64,000 nucleotides of DNA, taken from contig NZ_DATGKU010000174.1 of NCBI RefSeq assembly GCF_035294505.1, forward strand, positions 1 to 64,000, written 5' to 3'. The notes under the pieces are model-generated. The model had not been told where the DNA came from. It saw nothing but the letters and a program-made list of their open reading frames with translations, and did not search any database. Positions 1-8,767 of the stretch are shown one piece after another. The number at the start of each line of letters is the position of its first letter. Position 1 is the first letter of the stretch. The DNA is from Chthonomonas sp035294505 (GTDB lineage Bacteria > Armatimonadota > Chthonomonadetes > Chthonomonadales > Chthonomonadaceae). Made by a program: the position numbers and the translations under genes.

Positions 1-762
1 TACGGAGTGACGGATGAAGGAGGGCTGTACGGTAAGGGGGTGGTGTATCGGATAAGAGAGGATGGAACCGGCTTTCAGGTGTTGCATTCGTTTGGGGGGA
101 AGGATGGAGCCTATCCGTTGTTGGTGGAGTTGGTAGAGGGGTCGGGAGGTTGGTTGTACGGGGTGACGAGTGGAGGGGGTGTTTATGGGAATGGAGTGGT
201 GTTTGGGGTGAAGGAGGACGGGAGTGGTTACAGGGTGTTGCATGAGTTTAGTGCAGAGGACGGTTTAGGGCGGAATGGGGATGGGAGCCATCCTTATGGT
301 GGTTTGGTGTTAGGTTTAGGGGGTTGGTTATATGGGGAGACGTATGGGGGTGGTGTTTATGGGAATGGAGTGGTGTTTGGGGTGAGGGAGGATGGGAGTG
401 GATACCGGGTGTTGCATGCGTTTTCTGGTCGTGATGGTCGTTGGGGTATGGGCAGGTTGGTGTGGAAGGGAGGCAAGTTGTATGGAGTGACGTACGGTGG
501 TGGGAGGGATAGGAGTGGGGTCGTCTATGTGTTAGGTGAGGATGGGAGGGGTTATCAAGTTTTGCATGATTTTGGCAAAGGGGCAGTAGGTCTGTGTCCG
601 TATGGCTTGTTAAGTGTGGGTCGTGATGGTTGGTTATATGGGGTAACGGAGGGTGGAGGCGTTGGTGGGCAGGGAGTGGTGTATCGGCTAAGGGCGGATG
701 GGAGTGGTTTTGGTGTCGTGTACGATTTTGGGAAGCGACAGAAACCGGTATCTTCTCGCTAA
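1..762 (+). CDS. GloVer-type tandem-repeat protein, 3' part only
   Basis: The reading frame is open from the first base and the first codons (Tyr-Gly-Val-Thr) already match the inside of a repeat unit, so the gene starts upstream of the window. About five units of roughly 40-50 residues are visible, each with an LYGVT-type strand, a glycine-rich turn (GGG..G.GVV), and a strand ending in EDGSGY..LH.F. This pattern is that of the GloVer repeat known from large secreted proteins, probably beta-propeller-like; the function is unknown. The coding strand is strikingly rich in G and poor in C (GGG, GTG and TTG codons), unlike every other gene here. It converges with the sugar-binding lipoprotein gene, with a hairpin between them. 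Confidence 0.8.
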   Translation, partial: YGVTDEGGLYGKGVVYRIREDGTGFQVLHSFGGKDGAYPLLVELVEGSGGWLYGVTSGGGVYGNGVVFGVKEDGSGYRVLHEFSAEDGLGRNGDGSHPYGGLVLGLGGWLYGETYGGGVYGNGVVFGVREDGSGYRVLHAFSGRDGRWGMGRLVWKGGKLYGVTYGGGRDRSGVVYVLGEDGRGYQVLHDFGKGAVGLCPYGLLSVGRDGWLYGVTEGGGVGGQGVVYRLRADGSGFGVVYDFGKRQKPVSSR

Positions 763-796
763 ATTAATCTTGGCCTTCGTCACGATGGAGAGGAGG

Positions 797-828
797 GCCG
801 GCGCAAGCTTATATGGCAAAGCGCCGGC
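797..828. terminator. GC-rich hairpin between two convergent genes
   Basis: GCCGGCGC at 797-804 pairs perfectly with GCGCCGGC at 821-828 across a 16-base loop, and the flanks (GAGGAG about 790-795, CTCCTC 832-837) can extend the stem with a small bulge. It lies between the stops of two convergent genes (762 and 840), where a terminator serving both strands is expected. There is no clear U-run on either side, so intrinsic termination is inferred from position and stem only. Confidence 0.5.
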
Positions 829-839
829 GCGCTCCTCAA

Positions 840-1892
840 CTACTTCAGAAATTGAGCCACATTGGCCTTTGTCACGATGACGCACTGCGTTTTCACCACC
901 GGTGGCACCTTCTTGCCGTTGAGATAGTCGTTAATCGTATCAATCACGGTCTTCCCTATAAGGTCGGGCTGGGTAGCCAAACAGGCCGTGTACTTTCCAT
1001 CTCTGATCGCCTCCAGAGAAGGCCTGTTCCCATCAATGCCAATGGTCAAAAGCTGCCGTCCGGCGTCCCTTGCCGCCTTGGCCGCTCCCAATGCCATCTC
1101 ATCGCTGCATCCAAAAACGAGGTCGAGGTTCGGGAAGCGCTGAAGCCAATCCCGCGTAATCGCCGTGCCATCCGCTCGAAGCCAGTGTCCGTTTTGCTCG
1201 GCCACTATATGAATGTCCGGGTACTTCTTAAGCGCATCCTTAAAACCTCCCGCACGCAGGTTTGTGTGGTCTCCAGGCTCTCCATCCAGTATCGCCACGT
1301 TGCCCCGATAGGTACCATACTTCTGCTTCAGCAACTCCGCAGCCTCCTCACCGCACTTTCGCCCTCCCTCGTACTCATCATAACCGATGTAAGAGACTAC
1401 CTTGCCCCCGCCCTCAACAGGGGATATCTGATTGTGCACAAAGATAGGGATATCCGCCCGGTTACAGTCCTTAATGATATTAACCAAAGCTTGAGGATTG
1501 ATCCCACATACGCTGATCGCCGCCGGATGACGCTGAATAATATCTTGTACTAACGCCACCTGCCCCGTGTAGTCGCTCTCACTGGAAGGAGCCTGATCGA
1601 TAATCGGAGGAAGCCCAAGACGTTTGGCCTCCTCTGCCGCCGCTGCGGCTAATGTGACGTGAAACGGACTGGTTTTCGCCGGCGAAACCACAGCAATGAC
1701 GCGTTGGCTCAAAGCGCTGCCCCCACTTGGCGTAGAAGATGTTGCTTCCTTCGATCCGGAAGGGTTACTGCTGCATCCGGCCAACCAGAGTAAAAAAAGG
1801 CCTATCAACAGCCCTCGCTTGAGAGAGACCCGCTTGACGATAACATCCCTCTCTAGGTCAACATATTTTCTCACAGAACATGAACGGTTCAT
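840..1892 (-). CDS. Sugar ABC transporter substrate-binding lipoprotein (RbsB type)
   Basis: A 350-residue protein with a lipoprotein signal: basic N-terminus, a hydrophobic stretch about residues 28-38 and a lipobox LAGC with Cys40 as the lipidation site. The mature part matches the periplasmic-binding type I fold of ribose/galactose-type receptors (VIAVV-PAKTSPF start, IIDQAPSSES, VGCSDEMALGAA-like dinucleotide-like loops, IGIDGN). It would capture a sugar outside the inner membrane and deliver it to the permease encoded just upstream. The ATG at 1892 is supported by AGAGGAG eight bases before it; it overlaps the permease stop by four bases. The sugar cannot be told from sequence. No ATPase gene of this transporter is in the window. 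Confidence 0.88.
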   Translation of the reverse strand: MNRSCSVRKYVDLERDVIVKRVSLKRGLLIGLFLLWLAGCSSNPSGSKEATSSTPSGGSALSQRVIAVVSPAKTSPFHVTLAAAAAEEAKRLGLPPIIDQAPSSESDYTGQVALVQDIIQRHPAAISVCGINPQALVNIIKDCNRADIPIFVHNQISPVEGGGKVVSYIGYDEYEGGRKCGEEAAELLKQKYGTYRGNVAILDGEPGDHTNLRAGGFKDALKKYPDIHIVAEQNGHWLRADGTAITRDWLQRFPNLDLVFGCSDEMALGAAKAARDAGRQLLTIGIDGNRPSLEAIRDGKYTACLATQPDLIGKTVIDTINDYLNGKKVPPVVKTQCVIVTKANVAQFLK

Positions 1893-2839
1893 AGTCGTGC
1901 TCCTCTTCTCTTCTGGAATTCATCGAACGCCACAGCCCCCATGATAATCGCCCCGATGGCCACTTTTTGCCAGTTGGAATCGATGCCGGCAAGGTCAAGC
2001 CCGTTGCGAATGAGCCGCATGAGCAGAGCGCCGGCCAACGTGCCCACCAGGTTCCCGCGACCGCCACTTAGGCTCGTTCCTCCGATAACGACCGCGGCGA
2101 TGGAGTTCAACTCCAGATCAATGCCGGCATCGGGCACGGAAGCGCCTACCATCGCGGTCTCGGCCAAGCCGGAAAGAGCGGCCAAAACGCCACACAAAAT
2201 ATAGACGCCAAGCTTAATCCGGTTTACCTTAAGCCCCGATAGATGCGCGGCCGTCTCGTTACCGCCGATGGCATAAATGGCACGACCGGTGGCAGATCGC
2301 GACAACCACAGATGGCTCACCGCGTATAACACCAACATCAGCACCACCCCCACCGTCACCTGGCCGGGGAGTGTGTGCCCTAAAAAGGTGTAACCGCGCG
2401 GCAACTCGGTGATGCCGGTTCCATGGGAAACAATGTAGGCCAAACCGCGCACAATAGACATGGTGCCTAAGGTGGCGATAAACGGTGGTAAATAAGCCTG
2501 CGTGATCGCCACTCCGTTGATCAGGCCGACAAATGCACCGACCGCCAAACAGAACAACACGCCGACAACGGCGGAATGGAAAGGGCTGGATGCGTGCTGC
2601 GTGATCAACCACGCGCCTAGAAACGGCGCCAAGGCGGCTAAACTTCCCACGGAGAGATCGATCCCTTCGGTGAGAATCACCATCGTCATTCCAACCGAGA
2701 CGATGGCGATCTCTACCGACTGATCGAGTACGTTCAGCAAATTGGAGGGCTGTCGAAACTGCGGTATCCAGATGGCGAAGAAAAACGCCACCACCACAAC
2801 AGCTACGTAAACGCCTGCATTACGAACTATCTCTCGCAT
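1889..2839 (-). CDS. Sugar ABC transporter permease (RbsC/BPD_transp_2 family)
   Basis: A 316-residue integral membrane protein of the branched-chain/ribose permease family (BPD_transp_2), with eight to ten hydrophobic segments. Family signatures are visible: GMTMVILTEGIDLSVGS near residue 50, GLINGV, and GGTSLSGGRG-GTLAGALLM near the C-terminus. It would form the membrane channel for the sugar bound by the downstream lipoprotein. The ATG at 2839 is chosen over an in-frame TTG at 2863 because TAGGAG lies just before it. It follows the GH172-type gene after about 20 bases and overlaps the binding-protein start by four bases, so the three form one operon. Confidence 0.9.
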   Translation of the reverse strand: MREIVRNAGVYVAVVVVAFFFAIWIPQFRQPSNLLNVLDQSVEIAIVSVGMTMVILTEGIDLSVGSLAALAPFLGAWLITQHASSPFHSAVVGVLFCLAVGAFVGLINGVAITQAYLPPFIATLGTMSIVRGLAYIVSHGTGITELPRGYTFLGHTLPGQVTVGVVLMLVLYAVSHLWLSRSATGRAIYAIGGNETAAHLSGLKVNRIKLGVYILCGVLAALSGLAETAMVGASVPDAGIDLELNSIAAVVIGGTSLSGGRGNLVGTLAGALLMRLIRNGLDLAGIDSNWQKVAIGAIIMGAVAFDEFQKRRGARL

Positions 2840-2859
2840 ACGTCTCCTAGAAATACGGA

Positions 2860-5268
2860 TCAAGGCAGAGGCTTCAGCCCGATGGCATCTATTCCAATAA
2901 GGTAGTTGGTGGAGGCCGGGTTCTTGCCTACTGCTCGAAATGTAAGCCGATGTGTGCCCGCCGTCAGCATCACCTTCCCTAAAACGGTCTGCTCCTTTGC
3001 TTTGACATCAGGGGTGTAACAGTCCGTCGGCTGCCCGATGGGATTGCCATCCAGCAACACCTGTACAACGGCATAATCTCTCGCCGTGGTGTAGTAGACC
3101 GATAGCTCATAATTCCCTGTTTTTTCCACGGGCAGCTCCACAGTCATCTCGGCGCCCTGCTGATGACCGGTAAACCAAAGCTGTTGATTGTTATCCCAGT
3201 AGGGACCGAAACCGGTCATGTCTTGAATCTGGGCATCGCCACCGGTTGCCTCTATCACTTTAAGATCGGTGGCCGGAATGCTATTTGGATGCAGCAGACG
3301 CCGCAATGTAAGATAATCCAAGTATAGTGTCTGCCCTGCCGGTATCTGAAAGAACAGGGTGTGGTCTCCGGCCGTTAGATGAAGCGTTTGATGCACACTA
3401 TTCGTTTCATCGGCCCGAATCGCCTCTGTGGGCGCAGGCCCCAACTGCTTAGGATCATCCACCGCCCAGTTCTGGCCCAGTCGAGCCGTGCCCGCCAACG
3501 GTGGCTGCACCAACGTGAGAATGTAGTCTCCCTCCTTAGAAACAGGCAGCACACAAGCGGCCGTTCCACCATGTAAAGCCACCACGGCGCCACCGCTTGC
3601 TAATACGGGCAGGTTCATATCGTCTATCACTTGCGGGTCCCCGGAAGTCCACTCCAGGCTCTCAGCCTCTATGGCATCTTGCGCATGCCAACGCGTGGGG
3701 GTAAGCTGAGCCGGGTCGAGAGGAGACCAATCGTCCTCCGGTGCCGTCTGATACCAGTAGGCAACACAGGCGTAGTCCGACCCGGGATAGTTATCAATGG
3801 GGCCATGCTGAATGTCCACCCGAATAGACTTTTGGAAAGGAACGCAGTCGGTGATCTGGTACCGATAGGCATCCACCCGCGAGTGCGCTTCATCTTTGAG
3901 AATACAGCCATGGAAGGCCTCATTAAAGGGTCCTTCATCGAAATACCATCCTGAGGTGTAGAAGTCCTCCGTCCCCGTTCCGATGATGGAGGGAAACGAC
4001 TCCCCATCCACCCAAATTTCCTCATTCCCCTCCAGAAACCAAATTCCCCTGTCTCCCTGCATGGCCGTGTGCTCACCGACATATAAACCACGTCCCTGCA
4101 CGTTGAGAATATGGAAGTTCTCCCCCTCCTTGTTGATCTGCCGATGCCAACGCGCGTGAAAATACCCAACATCTTTTAAAGGTTGTCCCAAACGGTGATA
4201 GCGCATCTGAAACAGCACATTTACCGGTTTCTGCCCATAGTTCATCAACTCGATCCGCGCGCTCTTCGTAAAAGGCATCGGCCAAAAGCAAAAGCCGCCT
4301 TGGTCGTTCATAGCGTCCGGCAGCGCGGCAAATGTCTCATTGCCGAACCCGGCCCCAAAGAAATCGCCCACGGGAGCCTCTACTGCCGGACGTGTCGCCC
4401 CGTCCCAATAGATACGGAGCACGGTCTGACGGAGAGTGTAGATGTTTGCCGGATCAAGGCGGATATGCAGCGCGTCTATCTCGCCCGCCCCATTAACGGT
4501 GTTCAACGTTAATGGCTGACCGGGAATACACGCCGTCTGCACATCCACCACTTGTTCTCCTTGTACTGCCGGCTTAGGATCAAGCCCTAAATGCCCCCAT
4601 TGCTCTAAAACTTCGCCCAAAGCGGCAAGCTCCTTTTGGCTCAGTTGCGGCGAAAAGGTTGCGATCCGTGTATTATCCGGATAGAGCTGATACTCAACAT
4701 GGTAGTACATCGGCCCCGGATCGGTCACGGTAATTAGGCAGTGTTTCTGGAAAGGCATTGGGAAGTAGCAGTACCATCCGCCGCTTTTATGTCCCACCAA
4801 GGGTTGAAGAAAAGGCGGTACCTTGCCAAGAAAGAAGTCCTGCATGGCGCAATCTATGGCGGGTGTGGTTGCTCCATCAAAGTAGATGCGCAAACGCCCG
4901 GCCGCATTGGCCGACCAGAACCGATAGATGCACCCCGGCCCACGGATATCGGCGAGCACGGCCGTATTGCCTTCCATGCGCAGAAAGTGGCCAAAGTCTC
5001 CATTATAGAAATTGCGATCATAGCTCGAATCTTGCACACACCGACTATCACGCAGATAGGGCAGCAGATCGAAACGCGAAAGCAACTCTAAACCGTAGGG
5101 TAACGTCGGCGAGTGAGGCAGTGCCACCCGGGGCGCCAGGGATAAGCTGGATCCCGGCCCGTTAATAGGGTTTGGTAAGGCGACGGGTGACTGCTGAGCA
5201 TAGAGCAATTTGGAGCCTAATACCACAATTAGCGCCGCTGAAATCACATGACGAAACGTTTGGTACAT
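2860..5268 (-). CDS. Secreted GH172-like (DUF2961) glycoside hydrolase
   Basis: An 802-residue exported protein: signal peptide in the first ~25 residues ending near LYAQQ, then two DUF2961-type jelly-roll halves, each carrying the family's D-F-F element (MQDFFLGKVPPF and VGDFFGAGFGN) and a WP/FPMPF strand. The C-terminal third has two carbohydrate-binding-like beta-sandwiches (about residues 560-650 and 700-800). DUF2961 proteins form family GH172, with members acting on difructose anhydride or on alpha-D-arabinofuranosyl/fructofuranosyl links; the substrate here is not predictable. The ATG at 5268 is chosen because GGAGAAAAGG immediately precedes it; the frame is open to 5430 but without a better start. 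It heads the operon with the sugar permease and binding protein, suggesting it releases their substrate. Confidence 0.82.
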   Translation of the reverse strand: MYQTFRHVISAALIVVLGSKLLYAQQSPVALPNPINGPGSSLSLAPRVALPHSPTLPYGLELLSRFDLLPYLRDSRCVQDSSYDRNFYNGDFGHFLRMEGNTAVLADIRGPGCIYRFWSANAAGRLRIYFDGATTPAIDCAMQDFFLGKVPPFLQPLVGHKSGGWYCYFPMPFQKHCLITVTDPGPMYYHVEYQLYPDNTRIATFSPQLSQKELAALGEVLEQWGHLGLDPKPAVQGEQVVDVQTACIPGQPLTLNTVNGAGEIDALHIRLDPANIYTLRQTVLRIYWDGATRPAVEAPVGDFFGAGFGNETFAALPDAMNDQGGFCFWPMPFTKSARIELMNYGQKPVNVLFQMRYHRLGQPLKDVGYFHARWHRQINKEGENFHILNVQGRGLYVGEHTAMQGDRGIWFLEGNEEIWVDGESFPSIIGTGTEDFYTSGWYFDEGPFNEAFHGCILKDEAHSRVDAYRYQITDCVPFQKSIRVDIQHGPIDNYPGSDYACVAYWYQTAPEDDWSPLDPAQLTPTRWHAQDAIEAESLEWTSGDPQVIDDMNLPVLASGGAVVALHGGTAACVLPVSKEGDYILTLVQPPLAGTARLGQNWAVDDPKQLGPAPTEAIRADETNSVHQTLHLTAGDHTLFFQIPAGQTLYLDYLTLRRLLHPNSIPATDLKVIEATGGDAQIQDMTGFGPYWDNNQQLWFTGHQQGAEMTVELPVEKTGNYELSVYYTTARDYAVVQVLLDGNPIGQPTDCYTPDVKAKEQTVLGKVMLTAGTHRLTFRAVGKNPASTNYLIGIDAIGLKPLP

Positions 5269-5357
5269 CCTTTTCTCCATAGGGAATAAAGCTCGCGTGC
5301 AGATAGGGGATTTCGACAGGCAAATGGAGTATTCCTTCAAGGTGCAACAAAGAGGGC

Positions 5358-5388
5358 CTGACAATCTCAGAAGCCTTTCGGATAAAAT
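5358..5388 (+). promoter_or_regulatory. Possible promoter of the acyltransferase gene
   Basis: CTGACA at 5358-5363 and TAAAAT at 5383-5388 are separated by 19 bases, longer than ideal. The -10-like box ends ten bases before the ATG at 5399, so a transcript from it would be almost or fully leaderless, as at glnE. Support is moderate only. Confidence 0.35.
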
Positions 5389-5398
5389 ACATAACACC

Positions 5399-6250
5399 AT
5401 GCGGCCACGAAGCGAGCGGCAAATAGACACAAAAATCCCTTGGCTAAAAGAGGGGTTTATGCGTTACTCTGTGCCGCGCTATCTCAAACGCCACTTTCAC
5501 GCTCTCTACCTCTATGGCGATGCCCCTCCCATAGCTCTCGATGATTCGACACCCCTCATCGTCTGTCTCAACCACAGCAGTTGGTGGGACCTCTTTGTGC
5601 CCGCTTTCGTCGAATATCGCCTGTTCCATCACGATGTCTATACCGTGATGGATGCTCAACAACTTCAGCGCTATGCTATCTTCTCCAAAATGGGTGTTCT
5701 CGGTGTGGATCGCATCAGCCTTCAAGGCATCAAGGCCTTTTTAGATACCGTGGAACGTCTTTTCAAAAATCAACCGCGCTCGCTTTGGCTTACCCCCCAA
5801 GGCGAAATGGTGAGCAACTATCAACGCCCCATTCATTTTCAGCCAGGGCTTGCCCACATCGCCATAAGACTAAAACGGTTCCATCTGCTGCACATGGCCG
5901 TGCACTACGAGTTCTGGACGGAACGTTTGCCGGAGGCGTTTATCCACTTCTCTGAACCCGCCTTCGTAGATACATCGGAACCGATGTGGAACCCCAAAAC
6001 GTTCCTACGGCAGCAAGAGGCACGACTGCAAAGCCTGCTCGACTCTCTGCTGATGGCCGTCCAACAGCGCGATGCCGCCTGCTTTCAGTCGCTCTTGCAG
6101 GGAGCAAGCGGCACAGCGCCTCTTTACGATGCCTTCCGCGCTCTTTTAGCTCGTTGGCAGCATCGCCCCTTTTTCCGAGAGCACGGGGCCGTCGCAACCC
6201 CCCTCTGGAGACGACGAAAAGGGAAATCAACCCACAATGAAGAATTTTAA
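5399..6250 (+). CDS. Lysophospholipid acyltransferase family protein (PlsC-like)
   Basis: A 283-residue protein with the acyltransferase HX4D motif in the sequence NHSSWWD, a following FSKMGVLGVDR segment and a TPQGEM element in place of the usual FPEGTR. These features place it in the PlsC/LPLAT family, which transfers acyl chains to lysophospholipids or related acceptors at the inner membrane. It lacks long hydrophobic helices, so it is probably a peripheral membrane protein. The start is uncertain: ATG 5399 sits ten bases after a -10-like box, while ATG 5459 has AGAGGGG in front of it; both keep the catalytic motif. It is divergent from the GH172 gene. Acceptor and acyl donor are unknown. 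Confidence 0.75.
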   Translation: MRPRSERQIDTKIPWLKEGFMRYSVPRYLKRHFHALYLYGDAPPIALDDSTPLIVCLNHSSWWDLFVPAFVEYRLFHHDVYTVMDAQQLQRYAIFSKMGVLGVDRISLQGIKAFLDTVERLFKNQPRSLWLTPQGEMVSNYQRPIHFQPGLAHIAIRLKRFHLLHMAVHYEFWTERLPEAFIHFSEPAFVDTSEPMWNPKTFLRQQEARLQSLLDSLLMAVQQRDAACFQSLLQGASGTAPLYDAFRALLARWQHRPFFREHGAVATPLWRRRKGKSTHNEEF

Positions 6251-6267
6251 AAAAGAGTTCCTGAAAC

Positions 6268-6295
6268 GCTAGGGACAAGGTTTTACCTCCCTAGC
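6268..6295. promoter_or_regulatory. Inverted repeat just before the DegT-type gene's ribosome-binding site
   Basis: GCTAGGGA at 6268-6275 is matched by TCCCTAGC at 6288-6295, an eight-base perfect dyad with a 12-base centre, ending about five bases before the AAAGGAGG ribosome-binding site of the gene starting at 6315. It could be an operator or a leader hairpin affecting translation; no U-run follows, so it is not a clear terminator. Confidence 0.4.
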
Positions 6296-6314
6296 AGCAG
6301 AAAGGAGGCTGCTC

Positions 6315-7553
6315 ATGCTTATTACAACTCAAGAACCGTTGGCTATTGATGGTGGCAAGCCCGTTCGCGATAGACACCGGCACCCCTGGCCCCGATGGCC
6401 TATTTTTGGACACGCGGAAGAACAGGCACTGAAACGGGTGCTGAACAGCGGTCAATGGTGGTACGTAGGTGGAACGGAAGGGGTTAGCTTTGAAAAGGAG
6501 TTCGCCGCCTTTCAGCACGCTCAATATGGGGTCGCCTGCACGAATGGAACGACGGCCATCGAGATCGCCATCCGTGCCCTCGAAATCGGCTACGGCGACG
6601 AGGTTATCGTCCCCTCCTACACCTTCATTGCCTCTGCCAGCGCTCCTCTTATGGCCGGTGCATTACCCCTGTTCGTGGATGTAGACCCCCAAACCTACAA
6701 CATAGACCCCGATCAGGTAGAAGCCGCAATAACCCCACGAACGAAAGCGATTATCGCTGTTCACCTCACCGGTCGCCCTGCCGATATGGACAGGCTATTG
6801 GCCATAGCCAAACATCATAACCTCTATCTCATTGAGGATGCCGCGCAGGCCCACGGAGCCGAATGGCGTGGGAGGCGTGTGGGTGCCTTGGGCGATCTCG
6901 GCACTTTCAGTTTTCAAGCCTCTAAAAACCTGAACGCGGGCGAAGGCGGCATCGTTCTCTCGAATAACGAGTCCCTCGCCGAGGCCGCTTGGTCTATCAT
7001 GAACGTCGGGCGCTCGCGAGGAGGAAAATGGTATGAACATCCCTTCCCCGGTAGCAACTACCGTATGACGGAGTTTCAAGCCGCCCTCCTGCGCGTCCAA
7101 CTGCAACGCCTCCCACAGCAGATTCAACTCCGTTCACGCAATGCCGCCCATCTGCGACAACTGCTAGAGCAGATTCCGGGCATACAGCTCCCTATCGAAG
7201 ACGAACGGATCACCTGTCAATCCTATCACTTATATGCCTTTAGGTACCACCGTGACGCCTTCGGAGGCCACAGCCTTGAGGAGTTCCTACATGCCCTAAA
7301 CGCCGAGGGCATACCGAGCATGGCCACCTATCGCCCTCTCTATCAACAACCGGCCTTTGCTCACCACGCAGCACGGCTCGCCGCCCTCACAAACGGCAAA
7401 ATTACCATGGACTACACAAAACTCCACCACCCCGTCTGCGAGCAGCTCTGTGCGGAATGCGTCTGGCTTCCTCAATATGTGCTGTTGGGCACACAACGCG
7501 ATGTGGAAGATATCGCTACCGCCATCGCACGCATCCAAAAAGCATGGACCTAG
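6315..7553 (+). CDS. DegT/DnrJ/EryC1/StrS-family PLP aminotransferase
   Basis: A 412-residue protein of normal length for this fold-type I family. The PLP-binding lysine is Lys204 in FQASKNLNAGEGG; upstream are the NGTTAIEIA cofactor-phosphate loop, the VIVPSYTFIA strand and DAAQAHGA with the ring-stacking and Asp positions. Family members transaminate keto-sugars or related compounds for cell-surface glycans and antibiotics, though many clades (including those next to Gfo/Idh/MocA oxidoreductases) are of unknown role. The start is fixed by a strong AGAAAGGAGG site. Its neighbours are exported proteins probably concerned with carbohydrate, followed by an oxidoreductase; the substrate cannot be named. 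Confidence 0.88.
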   Translation: MLITTQEPLAIDGGKPVRDRHRHPWPRWPIFGHAEEQALKRVLNSGQWWYVGGTEGVSFEKEFAAFQHAQYGVACTNGTTAIEIAIRALEIGYGDEVIVPSYTFIASASAPLMAGALPLFVDVDPQTYNIDPDQVEAAITPRTKAIIAVHLTGRPADMDRLLAIAKHHNLYLIEDAAQAHGAEWRGRRVGALGDLGTFSFQASKNLNAGEGGIVLSNNESLAEAAWSIMNVGRSRGGKWYEHPFPGSNYRMTEFQAALLRVQLQRLPQQIQLRSRNAAHLRQLLEQIPGIQLPIEDERITCQSYHLYAFRYHRDAFGGHSLEEFLHALNAEGIPSMATYRPLYQQPAFAHHAARLAALTNGKITMDYTKLHHPVCEQLCAECVWLPQYVLLGTQRDVEDIATAIARIQKAWT

Positions 7554-7567
7554 CTTGAAAGGATAAG

Positions 7568-8758
7568 ATGATGAACGCAAAAACCTTCGTTCTGATCGCT
7601 TTCTTCCTCCTCTGGGCCGGCACGGTGTCGCAAGCCCAGTCAACATCTCTCTTCACCGACGCCTTCACCGAGGATACGGCTCCATGGACAAACCTAGGAG
7701 GCAGTACTATCGGCATAACCCATCAAGCTGCCGACCTTCCACCCAACGCAAAAGGGGCCCTTGTGTTCAACTACACGGTAAACCCGCAAAAGCAGGAAGC
7801 AAACAGCGCACAGCCCTTTCAGGTGCTGATTCGCCCGGTGAAGCAGGGCGCGCTTGCTTCCCTTCAAGCCATCCGGTTTCAAGCCTATAGCGACATCGGT
7901 TCCCCCTTCATCTGCGCCCTCTCCGAACATCAGGGCGGCCGCTACCTACAGGTCTTTTGGCTCCCACCGAAAACCTGGCAACAGATCACCCTCTATCCCA
8001 AAGATTTTTGGCTTTCCGATAATAAAGGCGACCCGCCAGACCCCGATGGCAAACTCGACCTCGATCAAGTAGAGGCCATCGGCATCGTGCCGGTTAGCAC
8101 CATTCTCAGCGCCTTCATGGGCACCGATCCCCAAATAGTGGGCATTCTACAGCCTAGTTCCGGCCAACATACGTTTCGACTCGCCGATTTCGAGGCGCTC
8201 TCCAACGGCGTCCCACCCCCTTCCGACCCTCAGCTCCCCGATGATGAAAAGGGTGTTTGGATTGACCCGCTCAACCAAGACTCCATTCATTGGTTGCTTA
8301 TCGGCTCGCAGGAGATGCAGTACGATCCCCATCCTCCTTTCCCCGGCCGCGCCCTCACGGTTCACTACCAACAAGGCCCCGATCGTCTCATCCTGCTTCT
8401 ACACGACCTCCACCGTGTCGCAATGGGAAACACCGACCGCATCGTTTTCCAGGCCGCTGCAGAGAAAGGGGTGCGCCTTGCCGTCTCGCTACAGATGAAG
8501 GATGGAGCGCGCTACTTTCAGATCGTAGACATTCCGGGCGATTCCAAACCAACAACCGTCTCGGTAAATATCGCCGCGATGCAGCCCGCTCCCGATTCGC
8601 AAGAGGCCCTGAGCCACCCCATTGATACCAATCAGCTCACAACGCTCATCCTTGCCGATATCTCCTTCTTGTTCGGTCAACCCGAACAGCATAACACCAT
8701 CTGGATCGGCCCTGTGCGCGCCGTTCAACAGACTATCGGCCCCAAAACGAGTAAGTAG
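7568..8758 (+). CDS. Secreted protein with two similar beta-sandwich halves, unknown function
   Basis: A 396-residue exported protein with a signal peptide in the first ~22 residues (cleavage near SQAQS). The mature part seems to be an internal duplication: each half opens with a D-x-F/L-x-x-D...W pattern, goes through a G-x-A-L-x-V/F-x-Y strand and a region about IRFQA / IVFQA, and ends in an ADFEAL- or GPVRAV-like strand. Such halves resemble carbohydrate-binding or galactose-binding-like sandwiches, but I do not recognise a family. GAAAGGA precedes two adjacent ATGs (7568 and 7571). It lies between the DegT-type gene and the large Tat-exported protein with gaps of 14 and nine bases, so the three are probably cotranscribed. 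Confidence 0.7.
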   Translation: MMNAKTFVLIAFFLLWAGTVSQAQSTSLFTDAFTEDTAPWTNLGGSTIGITHQAADLPPNAKGALVFNYTVNPQKQEANSAQPFQVLIRPVKQGALASLQAIRFQAYSDIGSPFICALSEHQGGRYLQVFWLPPKTWQQITLYPKDFWLSDNKGDPPDPDGKLDLDQVEAIGIVPVSTILSAFMGTDPQIVGILQPSSGQHTFRLADFEALSNGVPPPSDPQLPDDEKGVWIDPLNQDSIHWLLIGSQEMQYDPHPPFPGRALTVHYQQGPDRLILLLHDLHRVAMGNTDRIVFQAAAEKGVRLAVSLQMKDGARYFQIVDIPGDSKPTTVSVNIAAMQPAPDSQEALSHPIDTNQLTTLILADISFLFGQPEQHNTIWIGPVRAVQQTIGPKTSK

Positions 8759-8767
8759 GTACACCCG

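Noticed and set aside
813..1553. A 246-codon plus-strand frame antisense to the sugar-binding lipoprotein gene.
   Set aside because: Low-complexity, basic translation with no family features; the minus-strand gene has lipobox, fold motifs and a good ribosome-binding site.
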